A DNA stretch of 64,000 nt from Canna indica (GCA_034359265.1 CP136896.1:31064001-31128000), one strand, 5' to 3'. Shown: positions 35,576 to 48,800, counted from the first letter of the stretch. Made by a program: numbers and translations. The notes: generated by a model not told the origin, from the sequence alone.

Positions 35576-38500
35576 AAAAAGGGCAATAAAAAGGGCAATC
35601 TAATCAAGGGATGAAACACAATTATTTGTTCATGAAGTTGAGACTTCAAAGATTATTTTCATGAAACATGAAAATCTCAACCAAAGGGATGGAAAACAAA
35701 TGTTTAACTTAGCATGGTTTTATTTGACATATACATGAAAGCATGAAAATGCTAAGTATCAATTCTTTGATTTCATTCAAACTTTCAAAAAGCCAAGATC
35801 TAATCATTTAAAGCATGTTTTAGAAGTTTGAAATGAAAATGAAATCATTTGATCCAAATATAAACTTAGCACATGGTTTTATTTGAAATAAGCATGAAAA
35901 CTATGAAAATGCTAAGTCTCAATTTTGCTATCTACTCATGTTTTCTTATATTTAGGCATCTAGGCATCAAACATGAGATAATATAAGTCTATGAATTTTG
36001 TTTGGGCTTAAGATGAGATTTTTAAGTTATTTTGTTGACTTAGGTCAACCTATCTTCAAGATTTCAAAAATCAACCTTTTAAGTTTATACAAAATCATGT
36101 TTTTGACAAATATTTTTGAAACCAATTTTTGGATGAAAATTTTTGATACCAAATATTGAATGGTCATTTGAAATGCATGTATCAAGTTTGAACTCAAAAT
36201 GAATTTTCTAAGTTCATTTTTCATCCTATATTGTTTTCAAATAAACAAATGGATCGTAGCTATCATCCAAAATATTAAAATCATTTCTAGGAATGATTTT
36301 ACTCATGAAATTGTGTGAATGATATTAGAAATGAAATTCAAATGGTACATGAGTTTCTATATGAAGTTTTCGAAGAGAAATCAAAGTATCGGAAAGATTG
36401 ATATTTCATATAAGGATACTTTGTATGTTTGAAATCCAACTTCAAAATTCGATTATAAATTAGATTATTGACAAAACTTTTTTTTTGAAATTTTTACTGA
36501 TAAAACTAGATTTTTCAGTGAATGTGTAGTTTCAAGAATCATCTAAAAATGATTTTTCTATATTTTCCTAGAAATAACTGAAATTGGTGATACCAATTGT
36601 TGAACAAATGACAATTCCATAATTTTTCAGTCATTTTCAAAGAATGCTTAGTTTTCATTCAAACTTTTATGACACCACATAATGGTCATGTAAAGAGTGT
36701 ATGTCAAGTTTGAGATGAAAATTATATCCTTAAGTCCAGATATCAACCTAGCATGGTTTCATTCAAAACTAAACTAGTTTTAATGAAACTTGCTAAGTTT
36801 CAATCTTAACATTTACTCATGATTTTTCAAATTTAAACCTATGGATACCTAACATGAGTAAATCTAAACATGTTCCACAAATATGGATTGAAAATGAGAC
36901 TTTTAAGTCAACTTGTTGACTTGGGCCAACATAGTTCAAAGAGAGGTAAACATGAATTAACCTCTATGTCATTTTATCCATATCCATATGAATTTTTCAC
37001 TATAAATGCATGGAAACATGTCATACCTATTTCTAAACATATTTATGAAGTTTGGACTTAAAATCAAGTGTCCAAGTCAATTTGTTGACTTGGATCAAAT
37101 CTTTTAATCTTAAGTCCACTAATGTGATCTAGTTATCACATTTTCATCTATACATGAATTTTCAAGATTGAACACCTAGAGTCATATCATGTGTGTCTAA
37201 ACATGTTTGTTTGATGTTTACTCAAAATGAGGTCTCTAATATGAGTTTTAACCTGGAGCAAGTTTCATTTAATCAAGATATCATGAAATTGCCTAAGTTA
37301 TCCAAATTTTTCTTACTCATGAAAATTCAAACATTTATCATGCAAAATCAATCATGAGTATATAGAGACATCATTAAAGCATTAATATTCAATCATCATA
37401 CTAAGATTTTTGTAAAGTTAAATTCATACCTTATTTTTAGAAATTTAATTTCATTTCAAGTTTAACTTAACAAGAAGTCTCTAAAGAAGAATTTTAACCT
37501 AGTTCAAGTTTCATTCAATCAAGATATCATGAAATTCAGCTAAGTTAACAAAAAATTTCTTACTCATGAAGATTCAAATATTTATCATGCATAATCAATC
37601 ATGAGCATGGAGAAATCATTTAAGCATGAGTATTCAATTATTTTTACAAAGATTTTTGCAAAAATTAAAATCATACATTTTTCTTGAAAATTTGCCCAAC
37701 TTTTCATACCCTTTTTCATTTTCTTCTAAATAACATACCTTACCAATTCTTAACTTGCAAGAAGACTTCATTAGTATCATGATGAAATAATATGTCAACT
37801 TAGCAAGCTAACTTACTCCATAGCAAGGTTCAATGCAACGTTCCATTTAAAAGCATTAACCTATGCTAGATAGTTAAGATTCATTTTTGAAAGGTTGTCA
37901 TGATATCTATATGAATCAAAGAGATCCTAAGATATGAAACATTTGATGAATAAGATCTTTACCTATGTTCAACTAGTTTGGACTTAATGATAAGGTCCCT
38001 AGTATCAACCTAGAGCAAGTTTCATTCAATGAAATTTGCCTAAGTACTAAAAATCTAGCTACTCATGAAAATTCAAGGATTTAACATGCAATTCTAATCA
38101 TGAGTATAGAGACATAGTTTAAGCTTACACATTTAGGTATAACTCTTAAGATTTTGAATTTATCAAAGTTATACCTTATTCATGATAATTTTCCAAACTA
38201 ATCTTTTTCTTCCTAATTAGCCTTCCTAAAATATTTATAACTTGCAAGTATACTTTATAAGTAGAAAAATGAAACAAAATCTACATACAAGCTATCAAAC
38301 TAAATAGTGAAGAGAAAAACCAAGTATCATTTATCAAATTCAACTTCACTAAATATCATGGATTCATTTTCAAATAAATCATTCATGATAACAAAATGAA
38401 TCGAGAGATCTCTAAATATGAAATTTTGAAAAATAAGATCTCCAACCCTTCCTATTGGTTGAAAACCGAAATGCCATAATTAGCCTTCGATTTAGAACCA

Positions 38501-38830
38501 CAAGGTCGCTTAGGCCCATTACAAGCCACCTGGGTCTCCGAAGAGACCAGGAAATCAAAAATCAAAAATATTTTTGAAATATATTAAGAGCGGGGGAACC
38601 AACTAATATTAAGCATATATCAACTCCAACTATAATCTTAAGCAATGGGATATAGGAGATGATACCAAAATGTTTGATGCCAATTTTACCATTGGCATCT
38701 AGTCTAGATAAAGACTTTGAAGTTGCAACCATGTAGGGATCCTTCCTTCAACTCATTGGTCAACTTCAATTCTTCAATCTCTCACCCTTGTGTGGTAGCT
38801 CCCCCTATAATAGAAGATGAGACCTTTGGT
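35576..38830 (-). other. AT-rich noncoding body of the gag-only element
   Basis: No coding block. It holds many short diverged repeats, such as AGCATGGTTT, CAAGTTTCATTCAATCAAGA and CATGAGTA, spaced irregularly. This suggests it grew by local duplication. It takes the place of pol. Confidence 0.7.
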
Positions 38831-38884
38831 ACCCAAATAGCTTTGGGTCCTTGGGGGTTAATAGGCTTAGGTACCTAAAGTGTC

Positions 38885-39535
38885 TTAACAACACTAGGGT
38901 TCACTTTGAAAGCACAATCATATATGGCATGCCCATAAATACCACAACAAAAACAATTTCCATTAAATTTCTTTTTGTTTTTGTTATGAACATGAGATTT
39001 ATTTTTAGAATGCTAGTTATTTGAGCTAGGATGAGCATAAGCATTCTTAAAAGATACATTCTTCTTTTGAGCATGAGGTTTAGTTGTAGAATGCTTGATA
39101 TGAGAAGCATGATGTGCATAAGCATTCTTGAAAGAAACATTTGTATTTTTAGAATTCCTAAAGGAAGAATTACTAGATAGATTACTAACTTTCTTATTTA
39201 GAAAAACAACCTCATTTTTCAAATCCTTAGTATCAATACTTAAAGTATCATGACATGGATTGTTGACACTAATTCTTAGCTTCTCATTTTCTAATTTTAC
39301 ATCATGTAATCGAGAGCTAAGATTTGAGTTTTCTTTCTTTAAATTTCTATTCTCTTTATCCTTTTTCAAGAGCAAGGCATACATGATTTTATACTCATCC
39401 ATCAATTCATCAAAATCAAGGGAGCTAGATGAGTTAATACTATTATTGTTATTAACATGACTAGAAGAGGTGGAGTGTACCTCATTGTCATCATTCATGA
39501 GGTCGAGGTGGATTTTATATGCGGAAGCAATAAAT
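38885..39535 (-). pseudogene. Copia gag C-terminal half with coiled coil and zinc knuckle
   Basis: The frame read from 39535 has a serine/asparagine-rich start, a coiled coil (YALLLKKDKENRNLKKENSN...LENEKLRISV), and two copies of an NVSFKNAYAH motif. After a single amber codon (39013) it continues in the same frame to a CCHC knuckle (CFCCGIYGHAIYDC). A GPKAIWVPK-type tail lies just beyond, near 38840. This layout is typical of SIRE/Tork-type gags. The N-terminal half is lost: upstream residues in the open frame come from LTR sequence, because the LTR is fused directly here. Confidence 0.82.
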
Positions 39536-40902
39536 GATTTAGCATTTAAAGCAAATAAGAAATCAATGCAAACACAAGATTTATAGTGATTCGGCCCCAA
39601 TGCCTACTCCACTACCTAAGCACGCCGCTTAGGATTTCCAAACTAGTTTTACTAGATTAATTTACGTTTCCCTTACACAGGGGACTTTTCACCGAAGAGA
39701 CGCACTCTCGACCTAAGGCACTTCCACACCCGGAAGTCACCGTCTTCTTATCGAGAGTCCTCTTCCACCTCAACCCTAAGGGACAACTAAACTAATCCTA
39801 GTAAACACTAAGTTTACATAAGTGGCTTTACTCCTTTTCACTAAGGATACCACTTCCACACAAGACCAAACACAAGGTCTTTACACGCACAGATAAAATA
39901 GTTAAAATAACAATAAAATTACAATTGAAAAGAGCTTAATATAAAACCAATAGTAAATGCTCCTTTCACAGCCTTAGAACCTCCAACTCGCCGAGGGAAT
40001 AGCTCGAGTCAATTTTCGAGTTGAGGAGCAGAGTGTGCGCAAGAAGGTGTTCGCGGAATAGCATAGCGCGCTTCAATTTTTCTTTGGAAGGCTTGAATCC
40101 ATTCTTAAATGCTCAATAAAATCTATAGAAATTAGGGAAGATGATTAAATAAAGTATATGAGGGTGTATTTATACCCTCGTGAAGAAACGACTACTCAAC
40201 GGATAGAAAACTATCTGTTGCAGACCGCCGGTCGATTGGTCGGTCGACCGGTCATTCGACCGTTTCATTTTTCTCTCTGGTCGGTCGACCAACTGGTCGA
40301 CCGCCCAGATGTAAGATCACATGATTTCTACTTCGGTCGACCGACGCGATTGCGTCTTTGGCTTATATGCAGGTCGGTCGGCCGCTCGGTCGACCGCCAA
40401 CCTTACTGCCTATTTCAGGCCTTTGTCGGTCGACCGACTGGTCGATCGAAGTAGCCACTGCCTGTTATAGGCAGTGTTTGGTCGATTGACCGATAGATCG
40501 ACAAGGCTACTACCTGATACCTTACCCTATTTGGTCGACCGCCCAGTCGACCGAATTTAGGCTGAGATTTGTTTCTTCAGCTAATTTTCTTCCGCGCTTT
40601 GTTTTCGGGTTCCGACTTTCAACGACCATCAACTTGGAGAGCTTTCATGTGATCTTTGAGCCCGTCCAATGCATCTTTGGTGCACTCGTCATTCTTCAAT
40701 AAACTTCCACGACGAACCCGAGCGCGACGATCAATCTCCTTCCGATTTCCGATTTCTTCCGATATTTTCAATCGAGGACATTGAACGCTAATTGATATGA
40801 AACCTAAAACATATTCTCAATGAAATCATTACTCCCATGTTTGTTATCATCAAAACCATCAAAACTGAGATTAAGGCTAAGGTTGAAAACCTAAAGCCAA
40901 CA
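39536..40902 (-). repeat. GGTCGACC-family 5' LTR
   Basis: Outer end GCCAACA at 40902 (minus-strand TGTTGGC start). Palindrome cluster at 40225-40560. The last roughly 100 bp of LTR and the primer-binding site are deleted at the gag fusion. It meets another LTR head-to-head at 40903. Confidence 0.85.
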
Positions 40903-41569
40903 GTAATCTCGGTTTTGATGATATCAAACTCGGAACTAATATTTTAATGATAAATAATTTCAGGTTCCAAGTAGAGTCGCATGCACGTTTGCGATTGGCA
41001 TGAAATCAGAGAATTCCTTAAGGACATTAATTGATGCTGGGAAAGTGCGAAGATGTAAAGTTTAGGCTTAGGGTGTTTTAAAATGATTGTAAATCATTTG
41101 ATGTTTCATGATGATGAAAACCTAAGCTGAAATCCGAAACCGACACCCAAAACTTAAATTTTAGAAACTCCAACTGAAATTGAGTTTCAGCCGAACTATG
41201 GCCGAACTTCGGTTGATCAACTGAAGTTCGACCGAAGATCAACCGACGATCCCAACGATCATTTTATGAGCCGTTGCATGCCGTTAAACCCAAATTTTAA
41301 CCCATTGTTTCTCTATAAATTCAAGTTCCCTGCCTTCCTTAAAGCTTTGAGTTGACATTTAGCCATCCTGCGATAAGCCCTAAGTATTTCTTGAGCCATC
41401 CTTAACAAAAACCCTATCTTCAGCATCTTTCACCTTGATTAAGCCTTGAACTCAAAGTTTCATCATCAAAAGGCATCAAGAGGAACTAGGTTGCACTTGT
41501 TGGAGCTAAGTATTTGTTTGTTGTATTTTTGCTCCATTTAGGCTTATTTTATAGTAACACACTATTCAT
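40903..41569 (+). repeat. Related copia LTR (variant X), interrupted by gypsy
   Basis: Matches 48098-48800 along its length. The first 27 or so bases are missing at the head-to-head junction. It ends in ACACACTATTCA, where the gypsy LTR is inserted. It has only a weak palindrome region near 41215-41255. Confidence 0.82.
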
Positions 41570-42231
41570 TGTCACGCCCCAACTCAAGGTCACGTGACCG
41601 GCCAGGGTATACGTGTTTATACCTTGCAGCCTAAACCATGCACATGCCAACTCAATAAATAAACATAGCGGAAAGAGTGTAACGAGTTTTATTTCAAAAG
41701 AAAAATCAAACCAGATTTCATATAAGCAGTAAAGTTGTTATCAAAAGTTCAAGTGCGGAAAGAAAAATAAATCAAAGAGCAACAGTTCTTTTAACAAATA
41801 AAATCGGAATCAAATACATGAATGTCCCCACGGGACTACAACTCCAAAACACTAAATCACAAGTGCTTGACAAAATTACTACAAACTCGACTACGACCCC
41901 AAACTAGGACTGCTATGAGATCAATGTAGCTCCTCTGCCCTCCAACCGTGCCAAGTGCTCTAGCCCACCTCACCAGTCAGGCTCTGCAAAACAAAAACAA
42001 ACGACAACGGGTGAGTTCAAAGAACTCAGTAAGCTGTTCTACCAACCCCCATGAAAAATCGAACACAGATATATAGCATAATGCAAAACACCTGACTCAA
42101 GCAGGAATGGTCACAAGGGAGTGACTAGCTAATGGGCCATCTGGTCACCACATGCCCGAAGGCATCCAACACCCCATCGGTGAAGTACAACAATTCTAAG
42201 CCTACCATTCCCTAAGGCAAATAAACATACT

Positions 42232-42611
42232 AGGATAATCAAGATTGACCCATCCGAAATTATCGTAATATAAAGAAACTCGGGAGCAATCGGGATGGCC
42301 CGTCTGGACTTGCTCCACGAGACGTGAAGGAACAATCGGGATTCGCCCATCTGAACTTGTCCCTTTAAGATATCATAGGAATAATCAGGATTTGCCCATC
42401 CGAACTTATTCCTTAAAAGAAACTCGGGAATAATCGGGATTTACCCGTCCGAACTTGTTCCATGAGAAAACACAAGAACAATCGGGATTTGCCCATCCGA
42501 ATTTGTTCCAAAATGATAATGTAGGAATAATCAGGATTCGCTCATCCGAACTTATTCCTTTAAATATAGAATCTTGGGAACAATTGGGATTTGCCCGTCC
42601 GAACTTGTTCC
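42232..42611. repeat. Tandem imperfect-palindrome array, eight units
   Basis: Units of about 35 bp have arms around a conserved centre (CGGGATTTGCCCATCCG). Arm pairs include GGGAGCAA/TTGCTCC, GGAATAA/TTATTCC and GGGAACAA/TTGTTCC. Spacers of 5-20 bp are unrelated. It lies about 1.2 kb downstream of the predicted start of transcription, in the leader side of the LTR. Confidence 0.88.
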
Positions 42612-43825
42612 ACATGTTGGGAATTAGCCATCCAACCTTCCGGGCCTATCCTGCAATCTGGTTCCTAACCGAGCATATTTGCCATTCAATAAGATTTGGC
42701 ACAACATGACCTAAGTCAAGTGTCTCCTACGGTGTCTGAGGGATGCCTTAATTGGGAACGTTACAACACTCAATACCCAATCTCAACCCCTAGACCCGTA
42801 ACATCACAAACCCATGAGGTTTTATTTCATGCATAAACTTTATTTGTTGGTTCACAACAGATTATGTTGCCCCTTTTGAATTTTAATTATGCAATTAAAA
42901 ATATAATCACCAAGATTATGGTTTTGTTTTGGCTTAATGTTTGTGCCTGAAACTGATATATCTAATCCGAATCAGGTCTCTAGAGTATGTTCTATGTTTC
43001 CAAACTATATTTTCTGGTCAAAACGATAGGTTACATGACTATTTTCAGTAAACTATACACACAACAACAAGTAATTCAAAAATAACACTGATTCATTATC
43101 TCAACATGAAATTCCAGCAAGGTTGAATTTTCAGCATATTATATAAATAAATCCGAAATTTACAGAAATTACATCCTTAATTATCATCAAAACAGAATAC
43201 TAATCTTGAGGTAAATTTCATAGCATTCATATTTATTAAATAATACTAACAAGCATCAACATCATCTTTAACAAGAATCAAGCAACCTATTTCAAGAACA
43301 CACATGGCATCAATTTTAAGATCTTAACTTTGTAGAACATGGGATCTATCCAAAAATCACAAATTCATTACAAGGTATGCTTTAACATGTAGGAACCGAA
43401 TTTGATAAGCAATTCAAGCATAGATTTCAAGAATACACAAGAACCCTCACTTAGGCATTTCATCGAACATGTTGTGGGCACCCTTGTCCCTACCTTGGCC
43501 GAGCATCTCTTGGATCATCCTAGGGCTATCGAGCCCCATAGGGGAGGGGTTTCGGGCCTCCTCAAGCACGATAATCAAAAAGGAATGACAAGAATACGAT
43601 AGATCATCGGAAAATGGTTCACAAGAACATTTGATTCAAGAACGGCTCAAAGAAAGCTCAACTACAAGAAACCACGAAAAAGAAGAGGTAGGGGGCTCGG
43701 CTCGTCGGCTCGGCTTGCTTGGCGGCTTCAAGAGAGGGAAAGGAGGGGCGGCGGCTGGCGGCTCCTCTCTTCTCTCAATTGGCTTGTGCGGCTCCAATGG
43801 GGAGCAGCAAGCCAAAAGGGGGGAA

Positions 43826-43832
43826 ATTTATA
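43826..43832 (-). promoter_or_regulatory. TATA box of the Gypsy-1 LTR
   Basis: Minus strand CTATAAATTTCCCCC. The same box is at 51303-51309 in the other LTR copy. Confidence 0.65.
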
Positions 43833-44181
43833 GATGCCTCCCCAAGCCCTCAACCCTAGCAACCTGCATCCGCCTCGAGCCGAATCCAAATCCGCTAATC
43901 CGCCTAAACTTAATTAAACCCAATCTAACCCCACGCTCCACATAAGCATCCAACATATGCTCACCCCAAATGCAACATAATTTAATAATGATACACGCAA
44001 CATAACAATTAAATAAATTTATTCAACCAATAAAAGAAACTACATAATTCAACTTCCTACCTACTTACCTAAGCTCGCAAGCTCGCACCGGACCATAAGT
44101 CGACTCGGCTCGACTTCGAACTAGTCCGCTAGGCTGGCAATCACACAATAAAAATAAATATTAATATGTAGGATATTAGAA

Positions 44182-44193
44182 TCCTCCATCTTT
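44182..44193 (-). promoter_or_regulatory. Gypsy-1 polypurine tract
   Basis: Minus strand AAAGATGGAGGA, next to the LTR and just after the pol end, which overlaps the usual GAGGACGAATTTTC sequence. Confidence 0.7.
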
Positions 44194-44199
44194 AAGGAA

Positions 44200-47100
44200 A
44201 ATTCGTCCTCAAATTTTAGGAAGGAAAAAAACTTAAGGACTCACCAGATCATCAAACAATGAAGGATACGCTTCCTCATATCTTGCTCTACCTCCCAAGT
44301 GGCCTCCTGCCCAGAATGGTGCTCCCCGGAATGGTGCTCCCACCTGACCTTAACCAAAGGAATCTCCTTAGACCTCAATTTTTTGATCTACTGATCTAGC
44401 ACCTCAACTGGTCGCCCCTTATAAGAGACTGTTGAATCCACCTCCACTGCGGTAGGCACAATCACATGCGACTCATCCTGAACATACTTCTTCAGTATAG
44501 ATACATGGAACACTGGATGCACCTAGTCCATACTGGGAGGTAAGGCCAACTCATATGCCATAGCTCCCCGACGCCTGAGAATAGGAAACAACCGAATGAA
44601 CTTAGGGCTTAGCTTTCCTTTCTTTCCAAATCTCACCACCCCTTTCATAGGGGATACCTTGAGGAACACCATGTCCCCCTTAGCAAACTCTACCTCCCTA
44701 GCCTTCCCATCAGCATACATCTTCTGGCGACTCTGAGCTGCCAACAACCTCTCCCTGATTAGCTTCACCTTTTCTACTACCTCCTCAATCAGGTCGGGTC
44801 CCATCATAAGGGAATCCCCTGCCTCAAACCAGCCTATAGGCGACCTGTATCTCCGCCCATACAATGCCTCAAAAGAGGCCATCCCGATGCTACTATGGTA
44901 GGTATTATTGTAGGCAAACTCAATCAGGGGTAAGTGCCTCTCCCAATTGCCCTCCAAGTCTAGGACACATGCTCTCAGCATGTCCTCCAATGTCTGAATG
45001 GTCCGCTCTGACAAACCATTTGTGTGAGAGTGAAATGCAATGCTGAACCGAACCTAGGTGCCCAACGCCTCCTCAAATGACTGCCAGAATCGAGCGGTGA
45101 ACTGAGTACCCCGATATGAGATAATCATAACAGGAACACCATGATAAGCGACGATCTGATCCAAGAACAACCTCGCATACTACTCGGCTGAAAAGGTCAT
45201 CCTGACTGGTACCCCAATAATTCTGCCTTAGATATCGGTACATTTTTGTGGCTCTCGAATGCATAGTGTATGTGGATCGATGAGCCATCTCTAGCACCTG
45301 CCTGCGAACCTCAGCCATATATGGCACCACTATCCTATTCTTAAACCACAGGACGCCCTCTGAGTCAATACCAAAACCATTATCGGCATCGCCTCTCCTG
45401 GCCAGATCCTTAGTGAGTGCACAAAAAGCATCCTCCTCCTGCGCTGCCCGCAGCATGTCAACTAACGTGGACCCTCAAGTGAGCCACCGGCACACCATAA
45501 GCTGATACTAACAAAACTGCCCTGTCATCCAAGCACATGGCCAAATCCTGAGCCAACGACCTCCTCCTAACTTCCAAATGCGCTAGACTGCCCATAGACT
45601 TCCTACTCAAAACATCAGCCACCACATTAGCCTTCCACAGATGGTACATGATCGTGCAGTCATAGTCCTTCAAGAGCTCAAGCCACCTTCTCTGCCTCAA
45701 GTTCAACTCCTTCTGGGTGAGCAAATACTGGAGGCTCTTATGATCAGTGTATATCTCACAAGCCTCACCATAAAAGTAGTGACGCCACAGCTTCAACACG
45801 AACACCAATGCTGCTAGCTCAAGATCATGAGTAAGGAAATTCTTCTCGTGAACTTTCAACTGCCGAGAGGTATAAGCTATCACCCTGCCATTCTGCATCA
45901 ACACACAACCCAAGCCGACCCGAGAGGCATCACAGTAAACCACAAACCCTCCCGAGCCTGAGGGTACTGCCAGAACTGGTGCCGACGTCAAGCGGTCCTT
46001 GAGCTTCAGAAAGCTCTCCTCGCACTTACTATCCCAATCGAACTTGACCTTCTTCTGAGTCAAGCGGGTCAATGGTGTTGTAATCCTGGAGAAATTCTCT
46101 ACAAATTTTCTATAGTAACCTGCCAACCCTAAGAAGCTGTGAATCTCTGTGACATTGGTCGGCCTCTTCCAATTCTGAACTGCTTCTATCTTTGCGTGGT
46201 CCACCTTTACCCCTTCCCTGGACACCACATGGCCAAGAAACCCTACAATCTCTAGTCAGAACTTGCACTTGGAGAATTTGGCATATAAGCTGTGCTCCCT
46301 GAGAGTCTCCAGAACTACCCCAAATGCTTAGCATGCTCCTCCCTACTCCTGAAATATATCAAAATATCATCAATAAATACTATCACAAATTTATCTAAGT
46401 ATTCCCTGAACACTCGGTTCATCAGGTCCATAAATGCTGCAGGTGCATTAGTTAGCCCGAAGGATATTATTAGGAACTCAAAGTGCCCATACCTCGACCT
46501 GAAAGTAGTCTTAGGGATGTCACTATCCTGGATTCTCAACGGATGGTACCCTGACCGTAGATCAATCTTAGAAAACCACTGGACCCCCTGAAGCTGATCA
46601 AATACATCGATCCTGGGCAGCGGGTACCGATTCTTCACCGTCACCTTATTAAGCTGCTGGTAGTCTATGCACAACCACATGGATCCATCTTTCTTTTTCA
46701 CAAAGAGCACTGGAGCACCCCAAGGCGAAACACTTGGGCGAATGAAACCCAACTCAAGCAGCTCCTACAACTGGGACTTCAACTCCCTTATCTCAACTGG
46801 TGCCATCTGATACGTTGGGATGGAGATCGGCTTCACCCCGGGCGGCCAATCAATACATAACTCAATCTCCCTCTCTAAAGAAAAACCTGGCAACTCTTTT
46901 GGGAACACATCAGAGAACCCGCATACCACGGGCGTCCCCTCAATGTCCCTAGTCGCACCCCCATCTCCCTCTACCACATACACAAAGGCTAAGAAGGATT
47001 GGTAACCGCCTAAAAGCAGCTTCCGAGCTTTGAGACATAAAATTGCCATCAACGAATCTCCCCTTCCCTCACCCTGGAAGGTAAACTAGGGCAATCCGGG

Positions 47101-47611
47101 CTTACTGAAGGTCACAGTCTTAGCACTGTAATCCATTGAGGCGAAATGGTCCGCCAACCAGTCCATACCCAAAATCACATCAAGTTCCAACATCGGTAGG
47201 AGTGTCAACTCGACCGTCAACACGTGCCCTCAAATGACCACCACGTAGCCCCGAAAGACTGACTCTGCAGTACAGAAATGCCCGTAGGTGTAGACACCAC
47301 AAGAGGCAAATCAAGTACAGAGGGTTTCTCTGTCAACTTAGCAGCAAACAAAGCAAATACAAAAGAATGCATAGCACTTGGATCAAACAAAACATAGGCA
47401 ATAGCGGAAGCAACAATAAGGTTACCTGACACTATTGCCCTGGATGCCTCAGCGCCCTCTTGGTTCATAGCAAACGCCCGTGCAGCGGGCCTCTCTGAAC
47501 CACCAGCTCACTGGCCTCATCCCTGAGTCTGACCCCTCTAAGCCATGAAACCTACTAACATCGGTGTCTTTCCTCTAGTTTGAGCAGGCTGCTGATTGCC
47601 CTTGCTAGGAC
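44200..47611 (-). pseudogene. Gypsy-1 polyprotein remnant (Tekay/Del-like chromovirus)
   Basis: From 47611 down: the gag end and protease (47468-47217; FDPSAMHSFV), then ELDVILGMDWL-like sequence. RT entry follows (47052-46765). The RT core is at 46752-46315 ([20 protein letters not shown], active site VFIDDILIY). RNase H is at 46228-45458 ([25 protein letters not shown]). Integrase is at 45456-44523 (YLRQNYWG, AYNNTYHSSIGMASFEALYG), then a chromodomain-like end near 44520-44200 (HPVFHVSILKKYV, EATWEVEQDMRKRYP). RT before integrase defines gypsy. Several stops and shifts break it. It is cut at 47611, where LINE sequence begins, so most of gag is missing. Confidence 0.92.
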
Positions 47612-48070
47612 AATCCTTCTTTGAGAGATTACAGTCTCGTACCAAGATAATGAAATGGGAACTTACCTTTAATCGTACCTAACTCCACAAAAACCATTTA
47701 TTTTTTTGGTAAAAATTGAGGAATGCCTAGGGAAAAAGACTCGTAACTTCTTAACATTCTATTTTTGTCTAGTAAAAGAATGATAGTGAGAAAAGATCCT
47801 TAAGGGCAGCCAAGGAACTAGGATTAGCTTCAAAGGACATTAAAGTGTCATCAACAAACATAAGGTGGATAATCTGAAATGAACTTTTAAATTTGAGGGG
47901 AGAAAGTAATTCCATTTGCGCAACATGATTAAATAAAATTGTTAGGGTTTGTCCAACCAAAATGTATATAAATGGGGATAATGGATCCCCTTAATACCTT
48001 TAGAAGACATAAAAAAATCGCAACACATTTCCATTAATGAGACATGCAAAGGAAGCTGTAGACACACATG
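47612..48070 (-). pseudogene. Second LINE RT fragment, empty site for Copia-3
   Basis: About 95 percent identical by eye to 27410-27675 joined to 32739-32936. It runs straight through the point where Copia-3 sits in the other copy. The RT site LMFVDDTLMSFEANP is open here. The left edge is a clean break against gypsy gag; the right edge CACACATG is the same as at 32936. Confidence 0.85.
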
Positions 48071-48800
48071 TGTTGGCCAAAGATTTTAAATCTTAGTCTT
48101 AATCTCGATTTTGATGATATCAAACTCGGAACTAACATTTCAATGAGAAATAATTTTAGGTTCCAAGTAGAGTCGCATGCTTGTCTACGATTGGCATGAA
48201 ATCAGAGAAATCCTTAAGGACATTAATTGATGTTGGGAAAGTGCGAAGATGTAAAGTATAGGTTTAGGGTGTTTTAAAATGATTGTAAATCATTTGATGT
48301 TTCATGATGATGAAAACCTAACCCGAAATCCGGCTGTATTTTAGAAACTCAAACTAAAACTGAGTTTCGGCTGAACTACGGCCGAACTTCGGTTGATTGA
48401 AGTTTGATCGGAGAATTTTCAATAGAGTTCGATTGGCCGATCCTTGATCGACAGAAGTTCGACCGAAGATCAATCGACGATCCCAACGATCATTTTATGA
48501 GCCGTTGCATACCGTTGAACCCAAATTCTAACCCATTGTTTCTCTATAAATTCAAGTTACCTGCCTTCCTTGAAGCTTCGAGTTGACATTTAGCCATCTT
48601 GTGATAAGCCCTAAGTATTTCTTGAGCCATCCTTAACAAAAACCCTAGCTTCAGCATCTTTCACCTTGATTAAGCCTTGAACTCAAAGTTTCATCACCAA
48701 AAGGCATCAAGAGGAACTGGGTTGCACTTGTTGGAGCTAAGTATTTGTTTGTTGTATTTTTGCTCCATTTAGGCTTATTTTATAGTAACACACAATTCAC
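48071..48800 (+). repeat. Variant X LTR, second copy, left part
   Basis: Starts TGTTGGCCAAAG at the LINE boundary and matches 40903-41569. Interrupted at 48801 by the gypsy LTR copy, at the same position as the first. Confidence 0.85.

Larger units (their letters stand above)
34427..40902 (-). mobile_element. Gag-only, pol-less LTR element
   Basis: Minus-strand element: a 5' LTR at 40902-39536, a gag remnant, then about 3.5 kb of AT-rich noncoding DNA, a polypurine tract, and a 3' LTR at 35311-34427. No integrase or RT motif exists between gag and the 3' LTR. The pattern resembles LARD/TR-GAG-type non-autonomous elements. Both LTRs belong to the GGTCGACC family. The 3' LTR lacks its terminal part, and the 5' LTR is fused directly to gag by a deletion that removed the primer-binding site. 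Confidence 0.78.
41570..44181 (-). repeat. Gypsy-1 3' LTR, about 2.6 kb
   Basis: The + strand begins TGTCACGCCCC, so the LTR itself ends GGGGCGTGACA, as in Tekay/Del-type chromoviruses. Its inner end lies beside the polypurine tract at 44182, where the expected TGTAATATCC start reads TTCTAATATCC. A minus-strand TATA box is at 43826. The LTR carries the hairpin array at 42232-42611. It matches 48801-51596 throughout. The frame at 43631-43945 is inside the LTR and unsupported. Confidence 0.85.

Noticed and set aside
42232..42611. CRISPR-like regular repeats
   Set aside because: Units are imperfect palindromes with short variable spacers in a plant LTR; there are no unique equal-length spacers and no prokaryotic context.
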